NCBI GenBank assembly: GCA_902492205.1
Contig: CABUKU010000017.1
Location: forward strand, 6,428 to 70,427
Reading direction: 5' to 3'
Length of the DNA: 64,000 nucleotides
DNA from: an uncultured Bacteroides sp.
GTDB lineage: Bacteria; Bacteroidota; Bacteroidia; Bacteroidales; Bacteroidaceae
The notes beneath the pieces are model-generated. The model was not told where the DNA came from and searched no databases. It was given only the letters and a program-made list of their open reading frames with translations. Both the position numbers and the translations under genes were made by a program. Below are positions 28,201 through 35,831 of this stretch, piece after piece (position 1 is the stretch's first letter; each line of letters opens with the position of its first letter).

Positions 28201-28438
28201 AAACATCCGTTTGCGTGAATTGAGCTTTGGCTATTCTTTCCCGAGAAGCATTTTAAGTAAAACACCGTTTACAAATTTAAAGTTGAGCTTTGTTGCACGT
28301 AACTTATGGATGATTCACAGCAAAACAGAAGGATTCGATCCCGAAGCCGCTTATTCGTCAGGTAATGCACAAGGTCTTGAATTCGGTTCCATGCCTACAT
28401 CGAGAAGTCTTGGCTTTAACTTAAGCGTATCATTCTAA
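25268..28438 (+). CDS. SusC/RagA family TonB-dependent outer membrane transporter
   Basis: A 1056-residue outer membrane receptor. A signal peptide (MLKRIKTVSMMLLLSAL) is followed by a carboxypeptidase-regulatory-like beta domain (about residues 38-120, with GEPIIGASVLVKGT). A TonB-box-like stretch (LDEVVVTALG), the plug domain and a beta barrel ending in aromatic-rich NLSVSF complete it. There is no STN domain, so ECF signalling through it is not expected. ATG 25268 is chosen over GTG 25217 because only it opens a clean signal peptide. It pairs with the SusD-like gene 20 bases on. Its substrate is unknown because no enzymes are linked. Confidence 0.93.
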   Translation: MLKRIKTVSMMLLLSALAGGVTYAFPATAGVNIVQQESKCTGTVKDKTGEPIIGASVLVKGTTNGTITDLDGNFNIPDVPQGAIIQISYIGYTTQEVKFNGQPINVELIEDNQTLDEVVVTALGIKREKKALGYSMSEVKGASLTQTRDANVANALAGKVAGLQIKQNGTGVGGSSRIVIRGNNSIGGNNQPLVVVDGVPIDNFNGGDNNDYWGNGNIDKGSGISDISPDDIESMSVLKGPAAAALYGSRAGNGVIMITTKKGGEHKGIGVTYNTNFTFENPMQTPKFQNSYGQGAWHTDKNDPNNPDKVTFEGYRYDPQDSSNWGPALDGKSIDTPMGSLPYSNRGNDLYKDFLQTGTSWTNSVDLSKSTESMTFRAGVTRLDNKGIVPNSGMDRTSINLRSTAQLAKWLSADMKINYVNQHTKNRTKLAADPDNIFMNYLGFPRNIAFSDYDAFKGNDWVNPNTGLAAGFLSPEQNNANNPYWSAYRNTNSDKKDRFIGFAALDFQLTNWLDLKLRSGMDNYTIQYESIYATGTPFWEQEGSMTANIEKFTEINSDFLVTAKGNWNKFGIVGTVGGNIMYRTDTWYKEISGKLNIKDFYTIANGQKHDGEYTKNRKQINSLYATASMSWDDFLYLDLSARNDWSSTLPKSNNSYFYPSVGVSWIFTQMLSKMGKDLGPISFGKLRGSWAQVGNDTDAYQLLNYYNIGYDIKSGAFTASPEKFLANSDLKSETVESWEIGLELKAFDNRLGIDVAYYKKDAKDQILKIDVPAGIGYEQKYINAGKIRNEGWELALTGTPVINKNFTWETQLNWSKNKNKVVALTEGTDQQILSDFAGIMDVVAKVGGAYGDMYGYPYLRDDNGNMLIGEDGVPLKGNDKVKLGNNQPKWMAGWSNTFSYKNFTFSFMIDMRYGGDVYMGSIKTGATKGSLAMTEDRSERVVPGISKATGQPNTVACRADQYWQGLSGITEAWIYDATNIRLRELSFGYSFPRSILSKTPFTNLKLSFVARNLWMIHSKTEGFDPEAAYSSGNAQGLEFGSMPTSRSLGFNLSVSF

Positions 28439-28458
28439 TTAATTAAATGAATATTATC

Positions 28459-30123
28459 ATGAAAAAAATCAAAATATATGCAGCTTGTGCTTCTCTTATG
28501 TTGCTTGGATTGGCAAGTTGTGATGTCGAAAATCTGAATGACAATCCGAATAAACCTACAATCGAACAAGGCGGTGCTTTGGTAAGTGAAGCATTACTTG
28601 GCGGTACGATACGTGCCGGTATCATTATCGAAGGTGATGTCGAAGAACGTAGCCGTTCTTTGCAGACCGACTTCTATTCTCAGGTAGTGGTTGATTGTGG
28701 TAGCTGGGGAACCAAGAATTATGACACCAATGATGGTTGGAATAACAGTACATGGACTGCATACCTGAAACAGGTATCCATACTGGCTACAGGTATCAGA
28801 GGCTTGGAAGCCGATAATAGTTCTAATCCTAATTTATTGGCTTTTGCCAAAACATGGCGTGTGTACGTTCATAGTTTGGGATGTGATAAATTCGGTCCGA
28901 TGCCTTTTATGACTTCGGAAGAATCCGGAACCAATCCCGCTTATCGTTCTGTAGAAGATATTTATACCGAATATTTTTCCGAATTGGACGCTGCGGCTAA
29001 GTTATATACCCAAGGTGGAAAGGTTTTCAAGAATGCTTCAACAGATGTTGTGTTTGGAAATGATGCAGAAAAATGGCAAAAGTTTAATAATTCTCTTCGT
29101 TTGCGTTTGGCTCTTCGCCTATCCGAAATTGCTCTCGATGTTTGTGCAACTCAGGCAGCAGCGGCTTTGGCAGCTCCGGGCGGAGTGATGGCTTCTGCTG
29201 CCGATGATGCACGTTGTGCAGTTGTCGGTGACGGCGGTTGGGGAAACAAATACAACTATTATATGTTCCAAGTGTCATGGGGAACTCCTTCCAATATGTC
29301 CCAGTCATTTGAACGTTTGGTAACAAACATTGGTGGTATCAATTTCCCGACAGGTTTGAAGAACTATACAACAGGCGTAGCATTATCAGCAACTCATCCG
29401 GCTAAAGTAGATCCTCGTGCCCCGATTATGTTTATGCCGGCACAAGGCAACGGAAATTGGAAAGGTATACCTTACGGACCTAAAACTACAGAACAGAATA
29501 AAGGTGATTATTTAGGTACAAGTTACGCTGAAATGGGTGGATATTTATATCCGGAAGGCGAAGAGAATTTTAATCGTCCTTATGACTTGATGCTTTATGA
29601 AGAAGTTTGTTTCTTGAAAGCTGAGGCTTATTCAAGAGGCATCCTTACAGGGGGAAATGCCAAGCAGGCTTATGAAGACGGAGTCCGTGCTTCTTTTGCA
29701 ACTTGGGGAGCTCAAGGTGTAGATGAATATCTGGCTTCAACAGAGAAAAACTATGCAGGGACAAGTGCCAAGTGGGAAGACACAGCAGGTCCGGGTAATA
29801 CTCAATTGGAGAAAATCATCACTCAGAAATACATTGCCGGTGGAATCGACTTGTCACAAGAATCATGGTGCGACAAGCGCCGTTTAAATCTTCCGCGTTT
29901 GGATGTGGCTATTTATAGAGTTGAGTCTTTGTATGATAATAGCAATAAAGACATCACGAAGCCTGAAAACTTTATTCAACGCTTGCAGTATCCTTCAAGA
30001 GAAGTTCAAATAAATGGAGCATTCTATGAGGCAGGAGTGAAAGCGCTGGGAGGCAAAGATAATGTAACCACTCCAATTTGGTGGGCATCAGGAAAAAAGA
30101 ATTATTGTACTTCTGATAAATAG
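28459..30123 (+). CDS. SusD/RagB-like outer membrane lipoprotein (SusD-like_2 type)
   Basis: A 554-residue lipoprotein. The signal peptide begins at the ATG 28459 and ends with the lipobox LGLASC; an in-frame ATG 12 bases upstream is also possible. After the lipobox comes LNDNPNKPT, the usual opening of the SusD-like_2 family. Helical TPR-like segments that bind the SusC barrel follow, with the ligand site between them. It caps the SusC transporter before it and delivers substrate. No glycan enzyme, sulfatase or peptidase is linked, so the ligand cannot be guessed. Confidence 0.92.
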   Translation: MKKIKIYAACASLMLLGLASCDVENLNDNPNKPTIEQGGALVSEALLGGTIRAGIIIEGDVEERSRSLQTDFYSQVVVDCGSWGTKNYDTNDGWNNSTWTAYLKQVSILATGIRGLEADNSSNPNLLAFAKTWRVYVHSLGCDKFGPMPFMTSEESGTNPAYRSVEDIYTEYFSELDAAAKLYTQGGKVFKNASTDVVFGNDAEKWQKFNNSLRLRLALRLSEIALDVCATQAAAALAAPGGVMASAADDARCAVVGDGGWGNKYNYYMFQVSWGTPSNMSQSFERLVTNIGGINFPTGLKNYTTGVALSATHPAKVDPRAPIMFMPAQGNGNWKGIPYGPKTTEQNKGDYLGTSYAEMGGYLYPEGEENFNRPYDLMLYEEVCFLKAEAYSRGILTGGNAKQAYEDGVRASFATWGAQGVDEYLASTEKNYAGTSAKWEDTAGPGNTQLEKIITQKYIAGGIDLSQESWCDKRRLNLPRLDVAIYRVESLYDNSNKDITKPENFIQRLQYPSREVQINGAFYEAGVKALGGKDNVTTPIWWASGKKNYCTSDK

Positions 30124-30186
30124 ATGAAAATATTCCATATTGATAAGGCTTTTATAAAATGTTAGGTTAATAATAAAAGCAATGGG

Positions 30187-30217
30187 GCCGCCCTGTTGCG
30201 AAATAGGACGGCTTTTT
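30187..30217 (+). terminator. Terminator of the susCD-like pair
   Basis: GCCGCCCT pairs with AGGACGGC with one mismatch, followed by TTTTT. Confidence 0.65.
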
Positions 30218-30243
30218 AAGTCCTGACAATAAAAGCTGAATAG

Positions 30244-30285
30244 AAAAGGTGATATGTTTGTTATGCAAACACATCACCTTTTTAT
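30244..30285. terminator. bidirectional terminator before the DcaP gene end
   Basis: AAAGGTGATATGTTTG and CAAACACATCACCTTT form a 15-pair hairpin with one mismatch and a short loop. It has T-rich tails on both strands and lies between convergent genes. Confidence 0.75.
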
Positions 30286-30303
30286 TTATATGAATAAGCC
30301 TAT

Positions 30304-31593
30304 TTAGAAATTATACTGCACAGAAACATTCACGCGGTTGGCATGGTTGCTTTCACCGCCAAAATCTTTTCTATATCCACGTAGATATTCTGCACCTACC
30401 TGCATATTCTTTGTTACGTTGTAGAACATATTGGCCACGAAATAACGTCCGGTGCGAAACATATCCGGTTCGTCACTCGGATAACCTTTCTCGGAATAAA
30501 GTCTTGATTGGCTGTAAGAGGATGAAATGAACAGGTTCGGAGTGAAGTTATATTGCAATCCGGCATACCATCCCAGCATTGGCAAAACCTGCATCTTTCC
30601 TTCCTGATCGGGATCGGGAACGAGGTCTACGTTGAGGTTGCTTAAATCGTTCATATATGCACCGATACCGCGACCATAAGTCATTTGTCCATAAACCGTC
30701 AGATTCTTGGCTACGGTGAAGGTGGTTGAACCCTGAAATCCCCAGCCTACTTTGGATTTGGCTTGTTCGGATACAAGATCGGAATAAGTCATGCTGCGCA
30801 CGATGGCTCCGGCACGTACATGGCTTGCACTGTTCCAATTATATTGCAGATAAGCGGGGAAAGTAGGAGCCCGCTGAGTGCCGATGGAAGTAAATTCATT
30901 CGTTGTTCCGTCTACATCAGGTACTTCGATAGCCACACCGAATTTAAGGTTGTAAGGTAACTTATGTTCGTAGCGTAACATTGCCGAACGGTAAATTGCC
31001 ATTCCGCCCGGACCGGCAAAGTCTACTGTGGGAGGTGCTGCGGGAAGGTCCATGAATGTACCCCAACCATAACCGACGGTGAAGCCGAGGAAGCTGGCAT
31101 AAGCATTGGTAAGTTGGAAAGTATTTCCACTGCCACGGAAATCTCCCGATGTATAAACCACAAAGTTGCCTAAACGCTTGGTTTTGCCCACCAGTTTAAG
31201 GAAGATGGTGGAAGTGGTAGGGTCCATTTGGAACTGGTTGCGCGCATAGTCGCCCGAATGTTTGTTTGGAATAAGGGCAGGATAGAAATCCACGTCATCC
31301 ACTATGCCACCAAAGTCATATTCGGTAGTCAGTTTCACGTATCCGCCGATACCGAGTGCGAACTTCCCTTTCTGGTCGGTAAGCAGGAAGCGGGGAGCTT
31401 TCGGATCTTGGAATCTCCTTGTCTGCGGATCGTCCATGATTTTAATAATCTCGTCACCGGCTTTGTCCCGGGAAACAAACATCACAGAATTGGGTTCTTC
31501 ATCCTCGATGATAACCTTCTTCTGAGCCTGAGCGCAGATAGGCAGGAGGCCTACTGCAAGTAGCGAAGCTACGGTCTTGAACATTGTTCTCAT
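30304..31593 (-). CDS. DcaP-like outer membrane porin
   Basis: A 429-residue secreted protein with signal peptide (MRTMFKTVASLLAVGLLPI, cleavage near AQA-Q). The rest is alternating beta strands ending in the barrel signature VSVQYNF. The pattern of a GIGGYVKL first strand, GDFRGSG turn and YASFLGFTVGYGWGTFMD matches the DcaP family of trimeric porins as I know it. It probably lets small, perhaps acidic, solutes into the periplasm. It stands just downstream of the sugar MFS/kinase operon on the same strand, but the 448-base gap with a repeat element suggests separate transcription. Confidence 0.8.
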   Translation of the reverse strand: MRTMFKTVASLLAVGLLPICAQAQKKVIIEDEEPNSVMFVSRDKAGDEIIKIMDDPQTRRFQDPKAPRFLLTDQKGKFALGIGGYVKLTTEYDFGGIVDDVDFYPALIPNKHSGDYARNQFQMDPTTSTIFLKLVGKTKRLGNFVVYTSGDFRGSGNTFQLTNAYASFLGFTVGYGWGTFMDLPAAPPTVDFAGPGGMAIYRSAMLRYEHKLPYNLKFGVAIEVPDVDGTTNEFTSIGTQRAPTFPAYLQYNWNSASHVRAGAIVRSMTYSDLVSEQAKSKVGWGFQGSTTFTVAKNLTVYGQMTYGRGIGAYMNDLSNLNVDLVPDPDQEGKMQVLPMLGWYAGLQYNFTPNLFISSSYSQSRLYSEKGYPSDEPDMFRTGRYFVANMFYNVTKNMQVGAEYLRGYRKDFGGESNHANRVNVSVQYNF

Positions 31594-31718
31594 TTAAGTT
31601 AAGTTTAGGTGAATACTTTCTCCCTAAACAACTTAAATGTGGAATGGTTGAACGAAATAAGTTAAACATCCCGTTTAATGCCCGTACACATGTCCATTCT
31701 TGCGAAGAAACAAACCTC

Positions 31719-32022
31719 TTGACAGTTGTCACGTAATCACTCGACAATTGTCACGCACTCACTTGACAATTGTCGAGTGATTACGTGACAACTGTCAAGA
31801 GGTCTGTTCTTCGGCAGAAGTTTGTCAACACTTGCCCGGTAACATATCTGTGTAAGCATTGAAACCGGAGCCGATAAGAGGATATTTTGAAAAGTTTTTA
31901 GCCTGAATTTCACAAAAGGGTGACGGCAAATGGCAAAAGTGACGCTAACAAAAAAGTTGCAATCACCCCTGAAACCATTTGATACAAGCTGATACAGGAA
32001 ATTGGTGACGGGTGATTGCAAC
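31719..32022. repeat. intergenic palindrome-array element, copy 1
   Basis: The left part (31719-31796) is an array of four 12-base palindromes with exact 22-base period: TTGACAGTTGTC, TCGACAATTGTC, TTGACAATTGTC and GTGACAACTGTC, separated by 10-base spacers. The right part (31797-31959) is a core that occurs nearly identically, in reverse orientation, at 55481-55645. A short end motif GGTGACGGGTGA at 32003-32014 also recurs. No gene is seen in 31594-32040; a minus-strand frame (31737-32021) is open but has no known family. Confidence 0.8.
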
Positions 32023-32040
32023 TTTCTAAAACTTTTGTTT

Positions 32041-33312
32041 TTAGTCGTGTCGATGGAACAGTTCTTTCAGCTTTACCGTTTTGTTGTTAATCAACGGCTT
32101 TGCCCAGAAACCGATGGCTGTGATATAAATGACAAACACAAGGATGAACAGCATCCCGATGCGCAGGTTTGTAGCATCGGCTATGGTGCTCACGATGAGA
32201 GGACCGCCTGCACCACCTGCAAGTCCCGAACAAAGGATGCCGGCAAACGAACCGTGATTCTCCGAAGCTGAGTTGAGCGCAAGGGAAAAGACAATGGAAA
32301 ACATCATGGAAATACTGAAACCGATTGCCGGGAATGCAATCATCGATACTTCCCGTGAACCGAACAATGCGCTGACAAGCAATATAATGGTAAGTATTCC
32401 CGAATAAACAAGTATCTTTTTGCTGTCGAAGAGTTTCAGTAACAGCATCCCGACGATGCAGCCTGCTGTCATGCCTCCCCAGAAATAACTGACAATACGT
32501 GCACCGGTTACTTGCGGATCTACTCCGTGATACTTTTCAAGGAAGGTGCTCATAAAGATGCTTGTTCCTTGTTCTGTGCTGACGTAGCAAAATACACCGA
32601 GGAAGAACAACCATACATATCCTTTCTTGAAGAGTTTCAGGTAGGATGCCTTTGTGCCGGCTTTCTCGTCCGATTTCAGTTCTATCTTCGGGATTCGGGA
32701 AAAGATAACGGCAATAATCATTATCAGCAGAATGGCGGTGAATACCCAATAAAGCGATACCCACGGAAGTTGAGGGGGAGTAACCCGCGCCAACATATCG
32801 ATAAATAAGTTCTTTCCCGAAACATAGGTTGCTGCATCGAGGTTCTTAATCAGGTATGTATAAACAAGGGGGCTGACGAAAGAAGCGGTTCCGAACATCA
32901 GTTGTGCGAGTTCGGCAACAAAAGCGTAGTTCTCTTCGCCTCCTGCTACCCGTTGAAGCGGGTTCAGCACTGTTTGCAACATTGCCATTCCCAAACCGAT
33001 AATGAAACAGGATGCGAGCAGCATGGGATAGACCGGATAACAGGCGAAGATAAGTGTTCCGATGAAAGGCATCAGCCAACCACAGAACAGCACGGGTTTC
33101 TCTCCATAACGGTCAATGAGTATCCCGGCAGGAATACTCATTATGGCATAAGCAATGAAAAAGAAAGTGGGGATGAAGCCTGCCATTGCAAGGTTCTTCA
33201 AACTGAATCCGTTGATGATGTCGGGGATTAACGGTCCGAGGATGTTTGTAATAAAGGATATTACAAACCAGAACATCATAATAAGAGCCAGAAGCCCGAT
33301 ATTCCTTTTCAT
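32041..33312 (-). CDS. sugar MFS permease (FHS/glucose-galactose-like)
   Basis: A 423-residue inner membrane protein with about 12 helices. The first half has IDRYGEKPVLFCGW between helices 2 and 3, and GLGMAMLQTVLNPLQRVAG, a segment typical of the FucP/GluP group of sugar-proton symporters. It lies four bases after the ROK kinase gene, so the pair probably imports and phosphorylates a hexose such as glucose. This is inference from the pairing. Confidence 0.85.
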   Translation of the reverse strand: MKRNIGLLALIMMFWFVISFITNILGPLIPDIINGFSLKNLAMAGFIPTFFFIAYAIMSIPAGILIDRYGEKPVLFCGWLMPFIGTLIFACYPVYPMLLASCFIIGLGMAMLQTVLNPLQRVAGGEENYAFVAELAQLMFGTASFVSPLVYTYLIKNLDAATYVSGKNLFIDMLARVTPPQLPWVSLYWVFTAILLIMIIAVIFSRIPKIELKSDEKAGTKASYLKLFKKGYVWLFFLGVFCYVSTEQGTSIFMSTFLEKYHGVDPQVTGARIVSYFWGGMTAGCIVGMLLLKLFDSKKILVYSGILTIILLVSALFGSREVSMIAFPAIGFSISMMFSIVFSLALNSASENHGSFAGILCSGLAGGAGGPLIVSTIADATNLRIGMLFILVFVIYITAIGFWAKPLINNKTVKLKELFHRHD

Positions 33313-33316
33313 TTGT

Positions 33317-34270
33317 TTAGTCTGTTAGTGAGAATACAAGATAGGCTGCTCCCATGCATCCGGCTTTGTTGCCGAGAGTGGCTCCCATGACTACTGTATT
33401 TACCGAAGTGTCTTTCATGGCATTCTTCATGGCATGTTCCCGTATCTTTTCAATGTAGAAGTCTCCGGCTTCCGAGAGTCCTCCGCCAATCACGATGCGT
33501 TGCGGGCTGAATATGTTGATAAATCCTGCAATGCCCCTGCCCAGATAGTAACAATGATCGTCAAGGCATTTGGTGGCGATGGCGTCTCCTTCTTTATATA
33601 ATTTTACGATGGTGATACCGTTTGCTTCTTCCTCGGGTATTTCTTTTCCTGCTTCTTTGTTTGCTTTCACAAAGCTGCGGACAAGGGCGGAAGTGGAAGC
33701 ATAAGTCTCAAGACAACCTACAGAACCGCAGTTGCAAGGTTCTCCGTCTGTAAAGAGTGGTGTGTGTCCCAGTTCGGTACCACGGTTGTCAAACCCGTTG
33801 AAGAGTTCGCCGTTGATAATGATTGCTCCGCCTATTCCTGTTCCTATGGTTAAGAATACTACATGCGTACAGCCTTTCCCGGCTCCGTAATGTGTTTCGC
33901 CCAATCCCATCAGGTTAGCATCATTATTAAGGAATACGGGCAGTTCGGTCTGCCTCTCCATGATGTCTGCCAAAGGAAGGTTTTCCCAGCCTTTGATGTT
34001 GTCGGCTCCGCCAAGTACGATGCGGTTGGTTGTGTCGATGATTCCCGGTGTTCCTATTCCCACACCTTTAACAGGCAGGTTATGTTGGTCGGCATAAGCT
34101 TTGGTGAGCTTAACCGCTTTTACTAATTGTTCAACTACTGCATCGGCAGATTCATCGGCACGTGCAGGGATTTTGTCCGAGAACAGGAAGTTGCCCTCTC
34201 CATCGACTAAAGCAAATTTAATGGAAGTTCCGCCAAGGTCAATGGCGATAGCATATTTATTGGTATTCAT
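33317..34270 (-). CDS. ROK family sugar kinase (glucokinase-like)
   Basis: A 317-residue kinase. The phosphate-binding loop IDLGGTSIKFALVD is at residues 10-23, the catalytic aspartate lies in LNNDANLMGLGE, and the zinc motif CNCGSVGCLE is intact. The family phosphorylates glucose or related hexoses with ATP in the cytosol. Absence of an N-terminal winged helix shows it is a kinase and not a NagC-like repressor. It is the first gene of a two-gene operon with the sugar permease. Glucose is the likeliest substrate but N-acetylhexosamines or mannose cannot be excluded. Confidence 0.9.
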   Translation of the reverse strand: MNTNKYAIAIDLGGTSIKFALVDGEGNFLFSDKIPARADESADAVVEQLVKAVKLTKAYADQHNLPVKGVGIGTPGIIDTTNRIVLGGADNIKGWENLPLADIMERQTELPVFLNNDANLMGLGETHYGAGKGCTHVVFLTIGTGIGGAIIINGELFNGFDNRGTELGHTPLFTDGEPCNCGSVGCLETYASTSALVRSFVKANKEAGKEIPEEEANGITIVKLYKEGDAIATKCLDDHCYYLGRGIAGFINIFSPQRIVIGGGLSEAGDFYIEKIREHAMKNAMKDTSVNTVVMGATLGNKAGCMGAAYLVFSLTD

Positions 34271-34308
34271 GGTATGTAAATTAGGTTATAAGGTAGTATA
34301 GTGAATAA

Positions 34309-34331
34309 TGGGTGAAGCGGTGCTTCACCCA
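34309..34331 (-). terminator. Perfect hairpin after trpB (weak terminator candidate)
   Basis: TGGGTGAAGC pairs with GCTTCACCCA around a three-base loop. The hairpin lies 10 bases beyond the trpB stop and 39 bases before the ROK gene. It lacks a long T-run on the minus strand. Confidence 0.4.
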
Positions 34332-34340
34332 TTGGTTTGT

Positions 34341-35711
34341 TTATTTAATAAGTTCTTTTACTTCTTCAAGATTTTTATCTATTTCTTCATCGCTGATGGC
34401 ATAGTTAACCAAGTCACCGGACAAATATTTGTCATAAGAAGCCATGTCGATTAGTCCGTGACCGGATAAGTTGAACAAGATAACTTTTTCCTCGCCCTTT
34501 TCCGTACACTTGTTTGCTTCATCAATAGCGGCAGCGATGGCATGACATGATTCCGGAGCGGGAATAATACCTTCTGCTTGGGCAAAGAGGCATCCGGCTT
34601 TGAATGAGTCAAGTTGTTTGATGTCTACTGCTTCCATTAAGTTGTCTTTCAGTAATTGGGAAACAATCACTCCGGCACCGTGATAACGGAGTCCGCCTGC
34701 ATGGATGTTGGCAGGAGCGAAATTATGTCCTAAAGTAAACATCGGTAACAATGGGGTGTATCCGGCTTCATCACCATAGTCATATTCAAATTTACCACGT
34801 GTCAGTTTCGGGCACGATGCGGGTTCGGCAGCAATGAATCTTGTTTTCTTGCCGTCAAGGATATTGTGACGCATGAATGGGAAAGAGATACCACCGAAGT
34901 TGGAACCGCCTCCGAAACAGCCGATAACAATATCGGGATATTCGCCTGCCATTTCCATTTGCTTCTCGGCTTCCAGTCCGATTATGGTTTGGTGCAGGGT
35001 GACGTGGCTTAACACAGAACCTAAAGCATATTTACAGTTAGGGGTAGACATGGCAAGTTCGATAGCTTCCGAAATGGCTGTACCTAACGATCCCTGATGA
35101 TTCGGGTGTGCAGTGATAATATCTTTTCCTGCACGTGTAGACATGGAAGGAGACGGGGTTACTTGCGCACCGAATGTCTGCATGATGGAACGACGGTAAG
35201 GTTTCTGCTCATAGCTTATCTTTACCATATACACGGCAAGTTCTATTCCAAATGCTTTGGTTGCATAGGAAAGGGCAGCTCCCCATTGTCCCGCACCGGT
35301 TTCGGTTGTCAGGTTGGTAATGCCTTCCTGCTTTGCATAATAAGCTTGCGCCAATGCAGAGTTCAGTTTGTGTGAACCCACCGGACTGACACTTTCGTTT
35401 TTGAAGTAGATATGTGCTGTTGTTCCGATAGCTTTTTCAAGTCCGTAAGCACGTACCAACGGAGTGGAGCGGTAGTTTTTATACATTTCATGCACTTCTT
35501 CCGGGATTTCAATCCATGCGTTGGTCTGATCCAATTCCTGTTGTGAAACAGCTTTGGAGAAAAGAGGATAAAGATCTTCGGGAGTAAGCGGTTCTTTGGT
35601 TTTAGGGTTAAGGGGAGGCATGGGTTTGTTTACCATATCCGCCTGTATGTTGTACCAATAACGGGGGATTTCATCCTCCGGTAGCATGAATCTTTTAGTT
35701 TTAGAGCTCAT
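34341..35711 (-). CDS. trpB: TrpB-like PLP enzyme (TrpB2 type tryptophan synthase beta chain)
   Basis: A 456-residue pyridoxal-phosphate enzyme, longer than ordinary TrpB (about 400). The PLP lysine lies in SPVGSHKLNSAL, and CFGGGSNFGG is the phosphate-binding loop. The N-terminal extension with IPRYWYNIQADM marks the TrpB2 branch. It makes tryptophan from indole and serine, and TrpB2 can work without TrpA. No trpA or other trp gene is adjacent, which fits an indole salvage role. The -7 box is at 35749-35742. Confidence 0.93.
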   Translation of the reverse strand: MSSKTKRFMLPEDEIPRYWYNIQADMVNKPMPPLNPKTKEPLTPEDLYPLFSKAVSQQELDQTNAWIEIPEEVHEMYKNYRSTPLVRAYGLEKAIGTTAHIYFKNESVSPVGSHKLNSALAQAYYAKQEGITNLTTETGAGQWGAALSYATKAFGIELAVYMVKISYEQKPYRRSIMQTFGAQVTPSPSMSTRAGKDIITAHPNHQGSLGTAISEAIELAMSTPNCKYALGSVLSHVTLHQTIIGLEAEKQMEMAGEYPDIVIGCFGGGSNFGGISFPFMRHNILDGKKTRFIAAEPASCPKLTRGKFEYDYGDEAGYTPLLPMFTLGHNFAPANIHAGGLRYHGAGVIVSQLLKDNLMEAVDIKQLDSFKAGCLFAQAEGIIPAPESCHAIAAAIDEANKCTEKGEEKVILFNLSGHGLIDMASYDKYLSGDLVNYAISDEEIDKNLEEVKELIK

Positions 35712-35741
35712 AATGTTATTATTTATTTAGTTATCAGAGTT

Positions 35742-35749
35742 CAAAAATA
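35742..35749 (-). promoter_or_regulatory. -7 element for trpB
   Basis: Minus-strand TATTTTTG fits TAnnTTTG, 31 bases before the start codon. Confidence 0.5.
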
Positions 35750-35811
35750 TGTATTATTTTTAATCCAAACGAATTTTAGATTGTTTTATTTAAAGAATAA
35801 GTTATTTTACT

Positions 35812-35819
35812 TAAGTTTG
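35812..35819 (+). promoter_or_regulatory. -7 element for trkHA
   Basis: TAAGTTTG fits TAnnTTTG. The predicted start near 35826 rules out the in-frame TTG at 35781 and leaves a very short leader before ATG 35832 or 35844. Confidence 0.5.
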
Positions 35820-35831
35820 TGCAAACGTAAA

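Noticed and set aside
31719..31796. CRISPR array
   Set aside because: The repeats are 12-base palindromes with 10-base, partly conserved spacers and there are no cas genes. CRISPR spacers are longer and unrelated to each other.
34309..34331. Operator for the ROK gene
   Set aside because: The perfect hairpin lies just after trpB and just before the ROK gene. The ROK protein is a kinase without a DNA-binding domain, so a terminator role is simpler.
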